From the NCBI GenBank assembly GCA_013360825.1, contig JABWAY010000078.1:1-13652 (forward strand): a stretch of 13,652 nucleotides of DNA. The letters are read 5' to 3'. Below the pieces are notes generated by a model, which saw nothing but the letters and a program-made list of their open reading frames with translations, had not been told where the DNA came from and ran no database searches. Position numbers and translations under genes: made by a program. Origin of the DNA: Candidatus Brocadiia bacterium (lineage in GTDB: Bacteria; Planctomycetota; MHYJ01; WSZJ01). The stretch's first letter is position 1; every line of letters begins with the position of its first letter. This document shows positions 1 through 6,948 of this stretch, in pieces.

Positions 1-139
1 TCCCGCGCGCTCCAGCGTCGGATTGGTGATCGTGCCCCCTCGCGAATCTGCTGATGCGGCCAGCGACACGCAAGACGGGGCAGGTTGCGGAACCGCTGAG
101 GTCCCTGCGCCGTTAGAGAATCCGCCCCCCCGATCTCGG

Positions 140-168
140 TACACTCCCCGTTCATTCCTTCGCGGAGG
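140..168 (+). promoter_or_regulatory. Possible -10 element and ribosome binding site of the WD40 gene
   Basis: TACACT at 140-145 resembles a sigma70 -10 box and sits in the same kind of context (CGGTACACT) as the putative -10 boxes of other transcription units here (CGCTATACT, CGCTACAGT, CGCTACACT, CGGTAGAAT). I see no good -35 box at 16-18 nt. GGAGG at 164-168 lies 4 nt before the ATG at 173 and decides that start over the longer upstream reading. The promoter call is weak; the ribosome binding site is more secure. Confidence 0.4.
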
Positions 169-172
169 TCCC

Positions 173-1726
173 ATGTTCCGGCGCGCCTGGCCACTGCTTC
201 TCACGCTCCTCGTTCCTGCCGCAGCGCAGGAACCCGCCCAAAAGGGACTCCTGCGGACCCTTCCGCACAAAAAGGGGGTGGCGGATCTGTCCTTCTCCCC
301 CGACGGGACGACGCTCGCGGTCGGCAACTTCGACAAGCTCGTCTACATCTACGACGTCGCGACGGGAGAAGTCGCGCGCCCGAAGAAACTCCACACCGGT
401 CGCGTGACCTGCCTCGCCTGGTCGCCGGACGGGAGGACGCTGGCGACCGGAAGCGACGACGGGTCGATCCGATTCTGGGACGCGCAGAGTCTGAAGGCGG
501 CGGGGGTGATCAAGGGCGCGCACGGCCGCGGGTCGCACGGGACGGGAACGACCTCGCTCGGGTACTTTCCGGACGGGAAGTCGCTGTACTCGACGGGGTA
601 CGACCCGAGGATCCGGATCTGGGATGCCGCCGCGCACACCGAGATCCGGGCGCTCGAGCGGCACTTCGACTGCGTGGTCGCCACGATTTCTGCGGACGGC
701 AAGCGGCTGATCTCGACGAGCCAGGACGGGACTGCGGGGGTCTGGGATCCCGCGACCGGCGCGCACCTCGGGGAGCTGGAGATCGAGCCGGCGATCGACG
801 CGCCGTCGCCGCACCTCGGATATCCGTCCGTGTCGCCGGACGGGCGGCGGGCGTACGCGGGCGCCGGTGACGGGAAGATCCGGTCCTGGGATGTCGCGCG
901 GCTCGAGCGCGGTCCCGCGTGGGATGCCCATCTCGGGTTCGTCGGGCCGGTCGAGGTGTCCCGCGAGGGGGGACTTCTGGCCTCCGGCGGGATTCACCCG
1001 CTCGGCGGGCTCGGGGTTCCGGATGGCAGCTGGGACAACGCCATCCGACTGTGGGATGCGGCGACGGGGGAAAAACTGCTCGAACTCGGCGGGCACGTGA
1101 TGTCCGTCGCCCGCGTCCGTTTCTCGCCCGACTCGTCGCTTCTCGCCACCGCTTCGTGGGACGGGGAAATCCGGATCTGGGATCTTGCCGCGCTCGATCT
1201 CCTGCCGCGCGCCGTCGCCGGGGAGACGCCGGATCAGCTCTGGACGCGCCTGGGCGAGGACGCCGGCCCGCGCCCCTGGGCCGCCGCGAGGGTCCTCGTG
1301 GCGAAGCCCGCGTTCGCCCTGGAGGTCCTGGAGGCGCGGCTGAAGCCTGCCGAGGCCGACCCGGCGCTTCCGGAGGCGATCGCCCGGCTGATCCGGGAAC
1401 TGGACGACGACGAGCCCGAAATTCGCGAGCGGGCCAGCGATGCGCTGGCGCAGCTCGGCCCCCGGGCTGCGGCCGCGCTCGAGAAGGCGCTGGAGTCTCC
1501 CTCTGCCGAAGTCCGCGTCCGCGCCCGGGAGATTCTGCGGAATCCCCGGCCCTGGACGCCGGGGAGCGCCGAAGAGCGGCGCTGGCAGCGGTGCATCCGG
1601 CTGCTGGAAGAGATCGGGGACGCGGGAGCGCTGGCCTGTCTCGGGAGGCTGGCGGGAGGCGATTCCGGGGCGGTCCTGACGGGGCTGGCGGCGGCGGCGA
1701 AGGGGAGGGTGGAGAAGGGGGAGTAG
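173..1726 (+). CDS. Secreted WD40 beta-propeller protein with C-terminal HEAT-like repeats
   Basis: The protein has 517 aa. The chosen ATG follows GGAGG and gives a signal peptide (MFRRAWPLLLTLLVPAAAQ) with likely cleavage after the Ala-rich stretch, so the product is probably exported. The reading frame is open upstream to position 23, but that stretch is not protein-like. Residues ~36-350 hold seven WD40 repeats, recognisable by SPDG turns and WD endings such as IRFWDA, IRIWDA and IRLWDA, which is enough for one closed propeller. The tail (~355-517) contains HEAT-like helices (DDDEPEIRERASDALAQLG) and ends in a module reading RCIRLLEEIGDAGALACLGRLAGG. In my knowledge this WD40-plus-tail architecture is common in planctomycetes and rare elsewhere. 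Propellers and HEAT repeats are binding scaffolds; no catalytic residues are visible and the partner is unknown. It appears to be a single-gene unit, with 221 nt separating it from the next gene. Confidence 0.88.
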   Translation: MFRRAWPLLLTLLVPAAAQEPAQKGLLRTLPHKKGVADLSFSPDGTTLAVGNFDKLVYIYDVATGEVARPKKLHTGRVTCLAWSPDGRTLATGSDDGSIRFWDAQSLKAAGVIKGAHGRGSHGTGTTSLGYFPDGKSLYSTGYDPRIRIWDAAAHTEIRALERHFDCVVATISADGKRLISTSQDGTAGVWDPATGAHLGELEIEPAIDAPSPHLGYPSVSPDGRRAYAGAGDGKIRSWDVARLERGPAWDAHLGFVGPVEVSREGGLLASGGIHPLGGLGVPDGSWDNAIRLWDAATGEKLLELGGHVMSVARVRFSPDSSLLATASWDGEIRIWDLAALDLLPRAVAGETPDQLWTRLGEDAGPRPWAAARVLVAKPAFALEVLEARLKPAEADPALPEAIARLIRELDDDEPEIRERASDALAQLGPRAAAALEKALESPSAEVRVRAREILRNPRPWTPGSAEERRWQRCIRLLEEIGDAGALACLGRLAGGDSGAVLTGLAAAAKGRVEKGE

Positions 1727-1776
1727 GGGGCGTGGGTGGGGATCCGTGTGAACTTTCCTGAACCCTGCTGTACCCG

Positions 1777-1827
1777 TGTAAGGCCGTTCTTACAGAATCC
1801 TGACAAAACTGGGGTAGATTCAGAATC
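1777..1827. promoter_or_regulatory. Two short inverted repeats upstream of the selenoprotein promoter
   Basis: In an unusually AT-rich stretch for this window, TGTAAG (1777-1782) and CTTACA (1789-1794) form a 6-bp inverted repeat around GCCGTT. GATTC-A-GAATC (1817-1827) is an 11-bp palindrome ending 6 nt before the putative -35 region. CAGAATC also occurs twice (1793-1799 and 1821-1827). These could be regulator sites for the downstream redox gene, or the first could help end transcription of the WD40 gene, although no T-run follows it. Arms this short can arise by chance. Confidence 0.3.
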
Positions 1828-1832
1828 ATAAC

Positions 1833-1862
1833 TTGTTGATAGGACACAGGTTGCGCTATACT
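1833..1862 (+). promoter_or_regulatory. Putative sigma70 promoter of the selenoprotein gene
   Basis: TATACT at 1857-1862 is a good -10 box. Upstream, TTGTTG (1833-1838, spacer 18) or TTGATA (1836-1841, spacer 15) could serve as -35. Transcription would begin near 1869 and leave a leader of about 80 nt before the ATG at 1948. The low local GC supports a promoter here. Confidence 0.55.
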
Positions 1863-1947
1863 GAACACGCGAGCGTCTGGCATGGCCATTGCACTGCTTC
1901 CCACGCCGCCACCCAAAGCGCGCACCCAACTTTTCGGAGCCACCGAC

Positions 1948-2823
1948 ATGAGCCGTCTCGCCGTCACCGCCATGCTGCTCGCCTCCTCCCTCGCCTGGGC
2001 CGGCGATCGGGACAAAAAGGAGAAACCCGCCGCGGTGCCCGCGGACTCGATCCGCTGGGCCAGCTCGTGGGAGGAAGCCCTCGCCGAGGCGAAGGAACGG
2101 AACGTCCCCATCCAGGTTGCGTTCCATAAGGATCACTGAGGCGGCTGCACTGTGATGGACAGTTCTGTCTATCCCAATAAAGACGTGATCGCAGCCTCCA
2201 AGACGACCGTGAATATCTTCTGCAACAACGAGACCGAGCACGCGAAGGACAAGAAGTACGGGAACGAGGAGTGGTGCGAGCACAACTACGGCCAGAAGTG
2301 CGACGAGCATGTCGCCAACCACAACGCGCTGAGCTCGAAGTTCTTCAGCGGCTCGATCCCGAACCCGACCACGATCCTCTGCACGCCGGACGGGACGGAG
2401 ATTGCGCGCAAGAAGGGCGCGCCGTCCAACAAGGAACTGATCGACATGATCAAGGCGGCCGCGACGAAGGTCGGCCCCGGGCTCGGCCGCGATGAGTACC
2501 TGTTCGCGAAGGACAAGATGAAGGCGGCGGAGGAGCAGATCGCCGCGGGGAAAACCCCGGATGCGATCAAGACGCTCCAGACCGTCACCAAGACCTTCGC
2601 AAAGAACCCCGCCGCAAAGCCGGCGCTCGACGCGGCCCAGAAGAAGCTCGACGACCTGAACCAGGCCGGGATGGACCGGATCGCGGCGGCGAAGGAAGCC
2701 GCGGCGGCCGGGAACGTCGAGGAGGCCCGGAAAGAGCTGAAGGACGTCTACAACAGCTGCAAGGGCCTTGAATGCTCGAAGGCGGCGGAGAAGGAGATGG
2801 CGGCGCTTCCGAAGGCAAAATAG
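1948..2823 (+). CDS. Secreted thioredoxin-fold selenoprotein with a UGGC redox motif (in-frame TGA = Sec64)
   Basis: Read through the in-frame TGA at 2137-2139, this is one 291-aa protein. The ATG at 1948 follows GGAG (1936-1939) and gives a signal peptide ending AWA|GD (residues 18/19). Residues ~38-63 (SSWEEALAEAKERNVPIQVAF) match the first helix and strand of thioredoxin-like proteins. The TGA then falls exactly at the first cysteine position of a CxxC motif, giving Sec64-Gly-Gly-Cys67, followed by MDSSVYPNKDVIAASK, the usual next helix. IPNPTTIL (137-144) supplies the cis-Pro loop, probably Pro140. Further cysteines are at 92, 110, 118 and 145. Residues ~165-291 are Ala/Lys-rich helices, possibly TPR-like or coiled coil, with two more cysteines near the end. 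The frame is identical on both sides of the TGA, codon usage does not change, and a SECIS-like hairpin follows. The likely role is a thiol/selenol oxidoreductase or peroxide-reducing protein in the periplasm; the substrate is unknown. The alternative is a Cys-to-stop mutation (TGC/TGT to TGA) or a base error. Confidence 0.8.
2154..2173 (+). promoter_or_regulatory. Bacterial SECIS-like hairpin
   Basis: GATGGACA (2154-2161) pairs with TGTCTATC (2166-2173) over 8 bp (one G-U) around the loop GTTC (2162-2165). The stem begins 14 nt after the TGA and the loop begins 22 nt after it. Known bacterial SECIS elements lie inside the coding sequence just after the UGA, with a small apical loop carrying a G at its first positions roughly 16-37 nt downstream, and with a GU in the E. 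coli fdhF loop. All of this fits. T2153 could be a bulge with G2152-C2174 pairing below it, recalling the bulged U of fdhF. The hairpin would recruit SelB with Sec-tRNA. Confidence 0.72.
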
Positions 2824-2841
2824 GTTCCGGCACACGATCCG

Positions 2842-2874
2842 AAACCCCCGGCGATGAGCCGGGGGTTTTTCTTT
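2842..2874. terminator. Strong intrinsic terminator between convergent genes
   Basis: AACCCCCGGC (2843-2852) pairs perfectly with GCCGGGGGTT (2858-2867) around the loop GATGA, and TTTTTCTTT follows on the + strand. It lies 19 nt after the selenoprotein stop codon, which confirms that the real gene end is at 2823. On the reverse strand the stem lies 18 nt past the arfB stop and is followed by a short run (TTT), so it may also stop arfB transcription, less efficiently. Confidence 0.92.
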
Positions 2875-2892
2875 GCCCGGCCGCAGCCCCGG

Positions 2893-3345
2893 CTACTCGT
2901 CGACCCCGCGGTCCCGGCGTTTCTTCGACTGGTGCCGCTTCGCCTCGATCCTCCGCTCCTTCGACCCCCGCGTCGGCCGGGTCGGGCGCCGGACTTTCGG
3001 CGCGACGAGGGCCGCGCGGAGGAGGGCGGTGAGACGGGCGAGACAGTCCTCGAGGTTCTGCGCCTGGCTCCGGTGGACCTGGGACACGATGAGCACCTCG
3101 CCGGCCGCCGTGATCCGGGAGGCCCAGCGCTCGCGGAACCGCGCTTCGACTTCGGGGCGCGGAAAGGCCAGGTCCGCGAGGCGGGCGCGCAGCTCGGCCT
3201 TGGTGTTGAGCTTGTTCACGTTCTGCCCGCCGGGCCCGCCGCCGCGGGCGAAATGGATCTGAAGCGCGGTTGCAGGGATCGTCCAGCTGTCGGTGACCAC
3301 CAGGTCGTCCACGGTTCGGCGCTTTCGGGAAAGAGGGAGCGCCAT
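2893..3345 (-). CDS. arfB: Alternative ribosome-rescue factor B (peptidyl-tRNA hydrolase, ArfB/YaeJ/ICT1 family)
   Basis: The 150-aa product carries the catalytic GGQ in RGGGPGGQNVNK (GGQ at residues 39-41), the loop that hydrolyses the ester of peptidyl-tRNA. The RF-1-like fold follows, and a strongly basic tail (~118-150, KVRRPTRPTRGSKERR onward) matches the ArfB tail that enters the empty mRNA channel of stalled ribosomes. It has a GGQ domain but no codon-recognition domain, so it is a rescue factor and not RF1/RF2. The length is close to the usual ~140 aa. The N-terminus is about 14 residues longer than in E. coli ArfB, so a non-ATG start a little downstream is possible. I see no clear Shine-Dalgarno. 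It converges with the selenoprotein gene at the shared terminator and diverges from the protease gene with only 71 nt between the starts. Confidence 0.92.
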   Translation of the reverse strand: MALPLSRKRRTVDDLVVTDSWTIPATALQIHFARGGGPGGQNVNKLNTKAELRARLADLAFPRPEVEARFRERWASRITAAGEVLIVSQVHRSQAQNLEDCLARLTALLRAALVAPKVRRPTRPTRGSKERRIEAKRHQSKKRRDRGVDE

Positions 3346-3382
3346 GGTACCCGCGGCAGGGGCGGGGGATGGAGGCGCGCGG

Positions 3383-3410
3383 TAGAATCGCCGGATCGTC
3401 GCTCAGGAGA
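3383..3410 (+). promoter_or_regulatory. Putative -10 box and ribosome binding site of the protease gene
   Basis: TAGAAT (3383-3388) is a fair -10 box without an obvious -35 partner. AGGAGA (3405-3410) is a good ribosome binding site 6 nt before the ATG at 3417, which sets that start in preference to the ATG at 3369 and reveals a clean signal peptide. Confidence 0.5.
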
Positions 3411-3416
3411 GTTCCC

Positions 3417-4343
3417 ATGCCCAGGGCCTTCCGGATCTGCGCTGTGCTGTTCCTCGCCCTCGGCGCGGCCCCCGCCGTCGCGCAGGACACCCCGGCGCCG
3501 TTCGAGTCCGACGCCGCGATCAAGGCCGACCTCCTTCGGGAACTCAACGCCCTCGCGGACGCCGGAAAGACCCGGACCGCCGCGGACCTCCTCGCCACGC
3601 GCCCCGCTTCTCCCCCCGCCGTCACCCTCCCCGCCCCGGCGACGGTCGCGCTCGACGGCGAGCGCCTCTACCGGCGTCTGCGCGAGGGGACGGTGATCCT
3701 CGGCGGGCGGTACAAGTGCAAGAAGTGCACGCACTGGCACCTGAACACGGCTTCAGGATTTCTGATCTCGACGGACGGCGTGGTCGTCACGAACCGCCAC
3801 GTGCTGGCGACGGGGGATCTGGAGGCGATGGCGGTGATGGACGGGGAGGGGAAGGTGCACGCGGTGCTGGAGCTCCTCGCGCAGGACGAAACGCACGATG
3901 TCGCGCTGATCCGGATCGCGGGGAAAGGGTTGCGGCCGCTGCCGCTGGCGGTCAAGGCGCCGGCTCCGGGGGCGGAGGTCGCGGTCCTGAGCCACCCGAA
4001 CAACCGGTACTGGATGTACACGACGGGGCACATTTCGCGCGTCGCCGAGTGGGCGGACTCGAAGACCCCGGACATCCGGTTCCCGGTTCTCTGCATCACG
4101 GCGGCGTTCGCGCCGGGGTCGAGCGGGGCGCCCGTGACCGACCGGGCCGGTAACGTCCTCGGCATCGCGACGCGGATCCAGCCCGTGCAGCAGGCGAAGT
4201 CGGACGACGGGCACAAGCCTGAGAAGGAAGGGGAGGCGAAGCCGCCGGCCGGGGAGTACACGGCAATGGTGATCCCGATGGCCGTGCCGGTGAGGTGGGT
4301 GAAGGAGGCGATCGACGCGGGAAAGAAGCCGGACGAACGTTAG
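3417..4343 (+). CDS. Secreted trypsin-like serine protease (HtrA/S1-type domain without PDZ)
   Basis: The 308-aa protein begins with a signal peptide (residues ~1-22, ending AVA|QD). A short helical stretch (~30-65) precedes the protease domain. The catalytic triad is readable: His128 in TNRHV, Asp161 in HDVALI and Ser236 in GSSGAP. These contexts are those of HtrA-like members of family S1. No PDZ domain follows, and the protein ends ~70 residues after the serine with a charged Lys/Glu loop (QQAKSDDGHKPEKEGE) and a last strand-helix. Just before the protease core is CKKCTHWH (Cys101, Cys104, His106, His108), which could bind zinc or form a disulfide. It probably degrades or processes exported proteins; the substrate is unknown. 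It appears to be transcribed alone from its own promoter, divergently from arfB. Confidence 0.88.
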   Translation: MPRAFRICAVLFLALGAAPAVAQDTPAPFESDAAIKADLLRELNALADAGKTRTAADLLATRPASPPAVTLPAPATVALDGERLYRRLREGTVILGGRYKCKKCTHWHLNTASGFLISTDGVVVTNRHVLATGDLEAMAVMDGEGKVHAVLELLAQDETHDVALIRIAGKGLRPLPLAVKAPAPGAEVAVLSHPNNRYWMYTTGHISRVAEWADSKTPDIRFPVLCITAAFAPGSSGAPVTDRAGNVLGIATRIQPVQQAKSDDGHKPEKEGEAKPPAGEYTAMVIPMAVPVRWVKEAIDAGKKPDER

Positions 4344-4482
4344 ACCCGGGGCCCGGACATCCGCCCGCCCTGCCTAGAGGGCACTCCGGAGGCGGCGATC
4401 CCAGGGGCGCGGAAGGCCGCGATCAGGATGACGCGCGGAGACCAGGGGATCGCCGACCCGGCCGGGAGAGGCCGGAGCGGAC

Positions 4483-5229
4483 TCAGGATTTCTTCCCCGA
4501 CGAGGCCGCGGCCCGGGTCCTCGCCTCCGCCGCGGCGGCGTCCCCCAGATACCGGCGCCCCCGGGACTTCAGCCCGCCGTCGAGGTCGTAGACCAGCGGG
4601 ATTCCCGTCGGGATGTTCAATTCCACGATGTCGGCGTCGGAGATCCCGTCGAGGTGCTTCACGAGCGCCCGGAGGGAGTTCCCGTGCGCGGTGACGAGGA
4701 CCTGCCGGCCGGCGCGGATCGCGGGGGCGATCGCCGACTCCCAGTACGGCACGACGCGGGCGATCGTGTCCTTGAGCGACTCGGTCCGGGGGAGGTCGGC
4801 GGGCCGGAGACCGGCGTAGCGCGGGTCGCCGGCGGGGTGGCGCGGGTCCGCGGCCTCGAGGGGCGGAGGCGGGATGTCAAAACTCCGCCGCCAGACCTTG
4901 ACCTGCTCTTCGCCATGCTTCGCCGCCGTCTCGGCCTTGTTCAGCCCCTGCAGCGCCCCATAGTGGCGCTCGTTCAGCCGCCAGTCGTTGGTGACCGGAA
5001 CCCACATCCGGTCCATCTCCTCCAGCGCCAGCCAGAGCGTCTGGATCGCACGCGAGAGGACGCTGGTAAAGGCGCAGTCGATCGGAAACCCTTCGGCCCT
5101 GAGCAGCCGGCCGGCGGCGCGCGCCTCGGCGACGCCGGTGTCGGAGAGGCGGACGTCGGTCCAGCCGGTGAACCGGTTTTCACGATTCCAGGTGGACTCG
5201 CCGTGGCGGAGGAGGACGACGTTGGGCAT
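4483..5229 (-). CDS. gpmA: 2,3-bisphosphoglycerate-dependent phosphoglycerate mutase
   Basis: The 248-aa protein matches GpmA over its whole length (usual length ~250). It interconverts 3- and 2-phosphoglycerate in glycolysis and gluconeogenesis in the cytoplasm. The phosphohistidine motif LLRHGES puts the catalytic His at residue 9. SRAIQT carries Arg60, LNERHYG carries Glu87, and VTAHGNSLR carries the second catalytic His182. The long insert typical of the cofactor-dependent dPGM class (vs short phosphatases) is present (~95-150). The C-terminus is an Ala/Arg/Lys tail. CCGGAG just upstream of the ATG can serve as ribosome binding site. The gene faces away from the suf operon, and 223 nt separate the two starts. 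A promoter for gpmA must lie in that region, but I see only weak candidates. Confidence 0.96.
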   Translation of the reverse strand: MPNVVLLRHGESTWNRENRFTGWTDVRLSDTGVAEARAAGRLLRAEGFPIDCAFTSVLSRAIQTLWLALEEMDRMWVPVTNDWRLNERHYGALQGLNKAETAAKHGEEQVKVWRRSFDIPPPPLEAADPRHPAGDPRYAGLRPADLPRTESLKDTIARVVPYWESAIAPAIRAGRQVLVTAHGNSLRALVKHLDGISDADIVELNIPTGIPLVYDLDGGLKSRGRRYLGDAAAAEARTRAAASSGKKS

Positions 5230-5321
5230 GGCGGGCTCCGGGGAAGTGTTCTGGGTTGGGAGGGGGGGGAAGGAGGCAGGGTAAGGGGGGAGGCTTTGGG
5301 AGGCAAGGCTGGGGGTGGGTC

Positions 5322-5349
5322 TTGACAGTCCCCTGTGGTGCGCTACAGT
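5322..5349 (+). promoter_or_regulatory. Putative sigma70 promoter of the suf operon
   Basis: A perfect -35 box TTGACA (5322-5327) is followed after 16 nt by TACAGT (5344-5349), which matches the -10 consensus at four positions. Transcription would start near 5356, giving a leader of ~95 nt before sufB. This is the best promoter match in the window. Confidence 0.65.
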
Positions 5350-5412
5350 GGCCCTCCCTGAATGAGGAGCGCGGGGGGCGTCGTCGGCCCCTCAAATTTT
5401 GCGGCTGGAACA

Positions 5413-5427
5413 GGACTAAATTAGTCC
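5413..5427. promoter_or_regulatory. IscR/Rrf2-type operator palindrome in front of sufB
   Basis: GGACTAAATTAGTCC is a perfect 7-bp inverted repeat around a central A. Its inner 13 nt satisfy the core of the type-1 IscR site (GACTRWWWYAGTC) at every position; the outer flanks do not match the E. coli consensus. IscR and other Rrf2 regulators bind such sites to control Fe-S cluster genes in response to cluster status. It lies ~57 nt downstream of the predicted start point, so it would act as a roadblock or overlap a second promoter that I do not recognise. No Rrf2 gene is in the window. Confidence 0.6.
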
Positions 5428-5452
5428 CATTTAGCTGCCCCGGAGATCCGCC

Positions 5453-6889
5453 ATGGAAGACGTCGAACAGCTCGCGACCAAGGACTACAAGTGGGGCTTC
5501 GTCACCGACGTCGCGAGCGACACGTTCGCGAAGGGGCTGAGCGAGGACGTCGTCCGCGCCATCTCCGCCAAGAAGAACGAGCCCTCGTGGCTCACCGACT
5601 GGCGCCTCGCCGCCTACCGCGCCTGGCTGAAAATGAAGGCGCCGGTCTGGCCGAACGTCACCTACCCGCCGATCGACTACCAGGGAATCGCCTATTACTC
5701 GGCCCCGGCCGCGCCCAAGGACAAGAAGCAGAGCCTGGACGAGGTGGATCCCGAGATCCTGAAGACCTACGAAAAACTCGGGATCTCGCTCGACGAACAG
5801 AAACGGCTCCAGAACATCGCCGTGGACGCGGTCTTCGACAGCGTCTCGGTCGCGACGACCTGCAAGGACTACCTGGAGAAACTCGGCATCGCGTTCTGCT
5901 CCTTCAGTGAAGCAGTACACAAACACCCGGAGCTGGTCCGCAGGTACCTGGGAAGCGTGGTGCCGACGCACGACAACTTCTTCGCCGCCCTGAACTCGGC
6001 GGTCTTCAGCGACGGCTCGTTCTGCTTCATCCCGAAGGGGGTGAAGTGTCCGATGGAGCTCTCGACCTACTTCCGCATCAACGCGGCCGACACGGGGCAG
6101 TTCGAGCGGACGCTGATCGTGGCGGAGGAGGGGGCGCAGGTGAGCTACCTCGAGGGGTGCACGGCGCCGAAGCGCGACACGAACCAGCTGCACGCGGCTG
6201 TCGTGGAACTGGTGGCGCTCGACAACGCGACGATCAAGTACTCGACGGTGCAGAACTGGTACCCCGGCGACAAGGACGGCAAGGGCGGGATCTACAACTT
6301 CGTGACGAAGCGCGGGAAGTGCGCGGGAGTGAACTCGAAGATCACCTGGACGCAGGTCGAGACCGGGTCGGCGATCACGTGGAAGTATCCGAGCTGCATC
6401 CTCGTCGGCGACAACTCGGTCGGGGAGTTCTACTCGGTCGCCGTGGTGAACAACCGGCAGCAGGCGGACACCGGGACGAAGATGATCCACGTCGGGAAGA
6501 ACACGCGGAGCACGATCGTCTCCAAGGGGATCAGCGCCGGGCGCGGCAACAACACCTACCGCGGGCAGGTCAAGGTCGCGAAGGGTGCGGCGAAGGCGCG
6601 GAACTACACGCAGTGCGACTCCCTCCTGATCGGCGACCGCTGCGGGGCGCACACGTTCCCGTACATCGAGGTCCAGAACCCGACCGCAAAGGTCGAACAC
6701 GAGGCGTCGACGTCGAAGATCAGCGAGGACCAGATCTTCTACTGCAAGCAGCGCGGAATCTCGACCGAGAACGCCATCAACATGATCGTGAACGGCTTCT
6801 GCAAGGAGGTCTTCCGCGAGCTCCCGATGGAGTTCGCGGTCGAGGCGCAGAAGCTGCTCGGCGTCAGTCTGGACGGCTCGGTCGGTTAG
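5453..6889 (+). CDS. sufB: Fe-S cluster assembly scaffold subunit SufB
   Basis: The 478-aa product aligns end to end with SufB. It is the scaffold subunit of the SufBC2D complex on which new [Fe-S] clusters are built in the cytoplasm. Aligned from the C-terminus with E. coli SufB, the essential Cys405 corresponds to Cys388 in NYTQCDSLL, and the pair His433/Glu434 to His416/Glu417 in VEHEAS. The conserved blocks GCTAPKRDTNQLHAAVVELVA and the C-terminal GFCKEVF...LPMEFAVEAQKLL are intact. GGAG (5442-5445) sits 7 nt before the ATG. It is the first gene of the suf operon, downstream of the IscR-like palindrome, and is followed after 59 nt by sufC. Confidence 0.97.
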   Translation: MEDVEQLATKDYKWGFVTDVASDTFAKGLSEDVVRAISAKKNEPSWLTDWRLAAYRAWLKMKAPVWPNVTYPPIDYQGIAYYSAPAAPKDKKQSLDEVDPEILKTYEKLGISLDEQKRLQNIAVDAVFDSVSVATTCKDYLEKLGIAFCSFSEAVHKHPELVRRYLGSVVPTHDNFFAALNSAVFSDGSFCFIPKGVKCPMELSTYFRINAADTGQFERTLIVAEEGAQVSYLEGCTAPKRDTNQLHAAVVELVALDNATIKYSTVQNWYPGDKDGKGGIYNFVTKRGKCAGVNSKITWTQVETGSAITWKYPSCILVGDNSVGEFYSVAVVNNRQQADTGTKMIHVGKNTRSTIVSKGISAGRGNNTYRGQVKVAKGAAKARNYTQCDSLLIGDRCGAHTFPYIEVQNPTAKVEHEASTSKISEDQIFYCKQRGISTENAINMIVNGFCKEVFRELPMEFAVEAQKLLGVSLDGSVG

Positions 6890-6948
6890 GCGCCCGGCCG
6901 GACCGGGCAGGGACCCACACTTCATTTCTCGTACGGAAAACGGACACC

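Noticed and set aside
1..60. Possible reverse-strand gene start running out of the left edge (reads ...TITNPTLERAG).
   Set aside because: Too short, with no ATG/GTG start plus ribosome binding site and no recognisable family.
23..172. N-terminal extension of the WD40 protein from an upstream start.
   Set aside because: The extension is low-complexity and would bury the signal peptide; GGAGG directly precedes the ATG at 173.
1882..2823. Reading the region as two separate genes (1882-2139 and 2152-2823).
   Set aside because: The second would need a GTG or ATG start with no ribosome binding site, inside a thioredoxin fold missing its first strand and active-site residue. Both lie in one frame separated only by TGA-GGC-GGC-TGC-ACT, which completes a UGGC motif.
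4458..4475. CCGGCC-GGGAGA-GGCCGG hairpin between the protease and gpmA as a terminator.
   Set aside because: No T-run follows on either strand, and such GC hairpins arise by chance at this base composition. The rest of 4344-4482 shows nothing else.
5180..6925. Long reverse-strand open frame opposite sufB (581 codons), and similar ones at 510-2111, 1234-2835 and 7668-8999.
   Set aside because: Arg/Pro/Val-rich antisense shadows of high-GC genes with no family resemblance; the opposite strand encodes clear conserved proteins.
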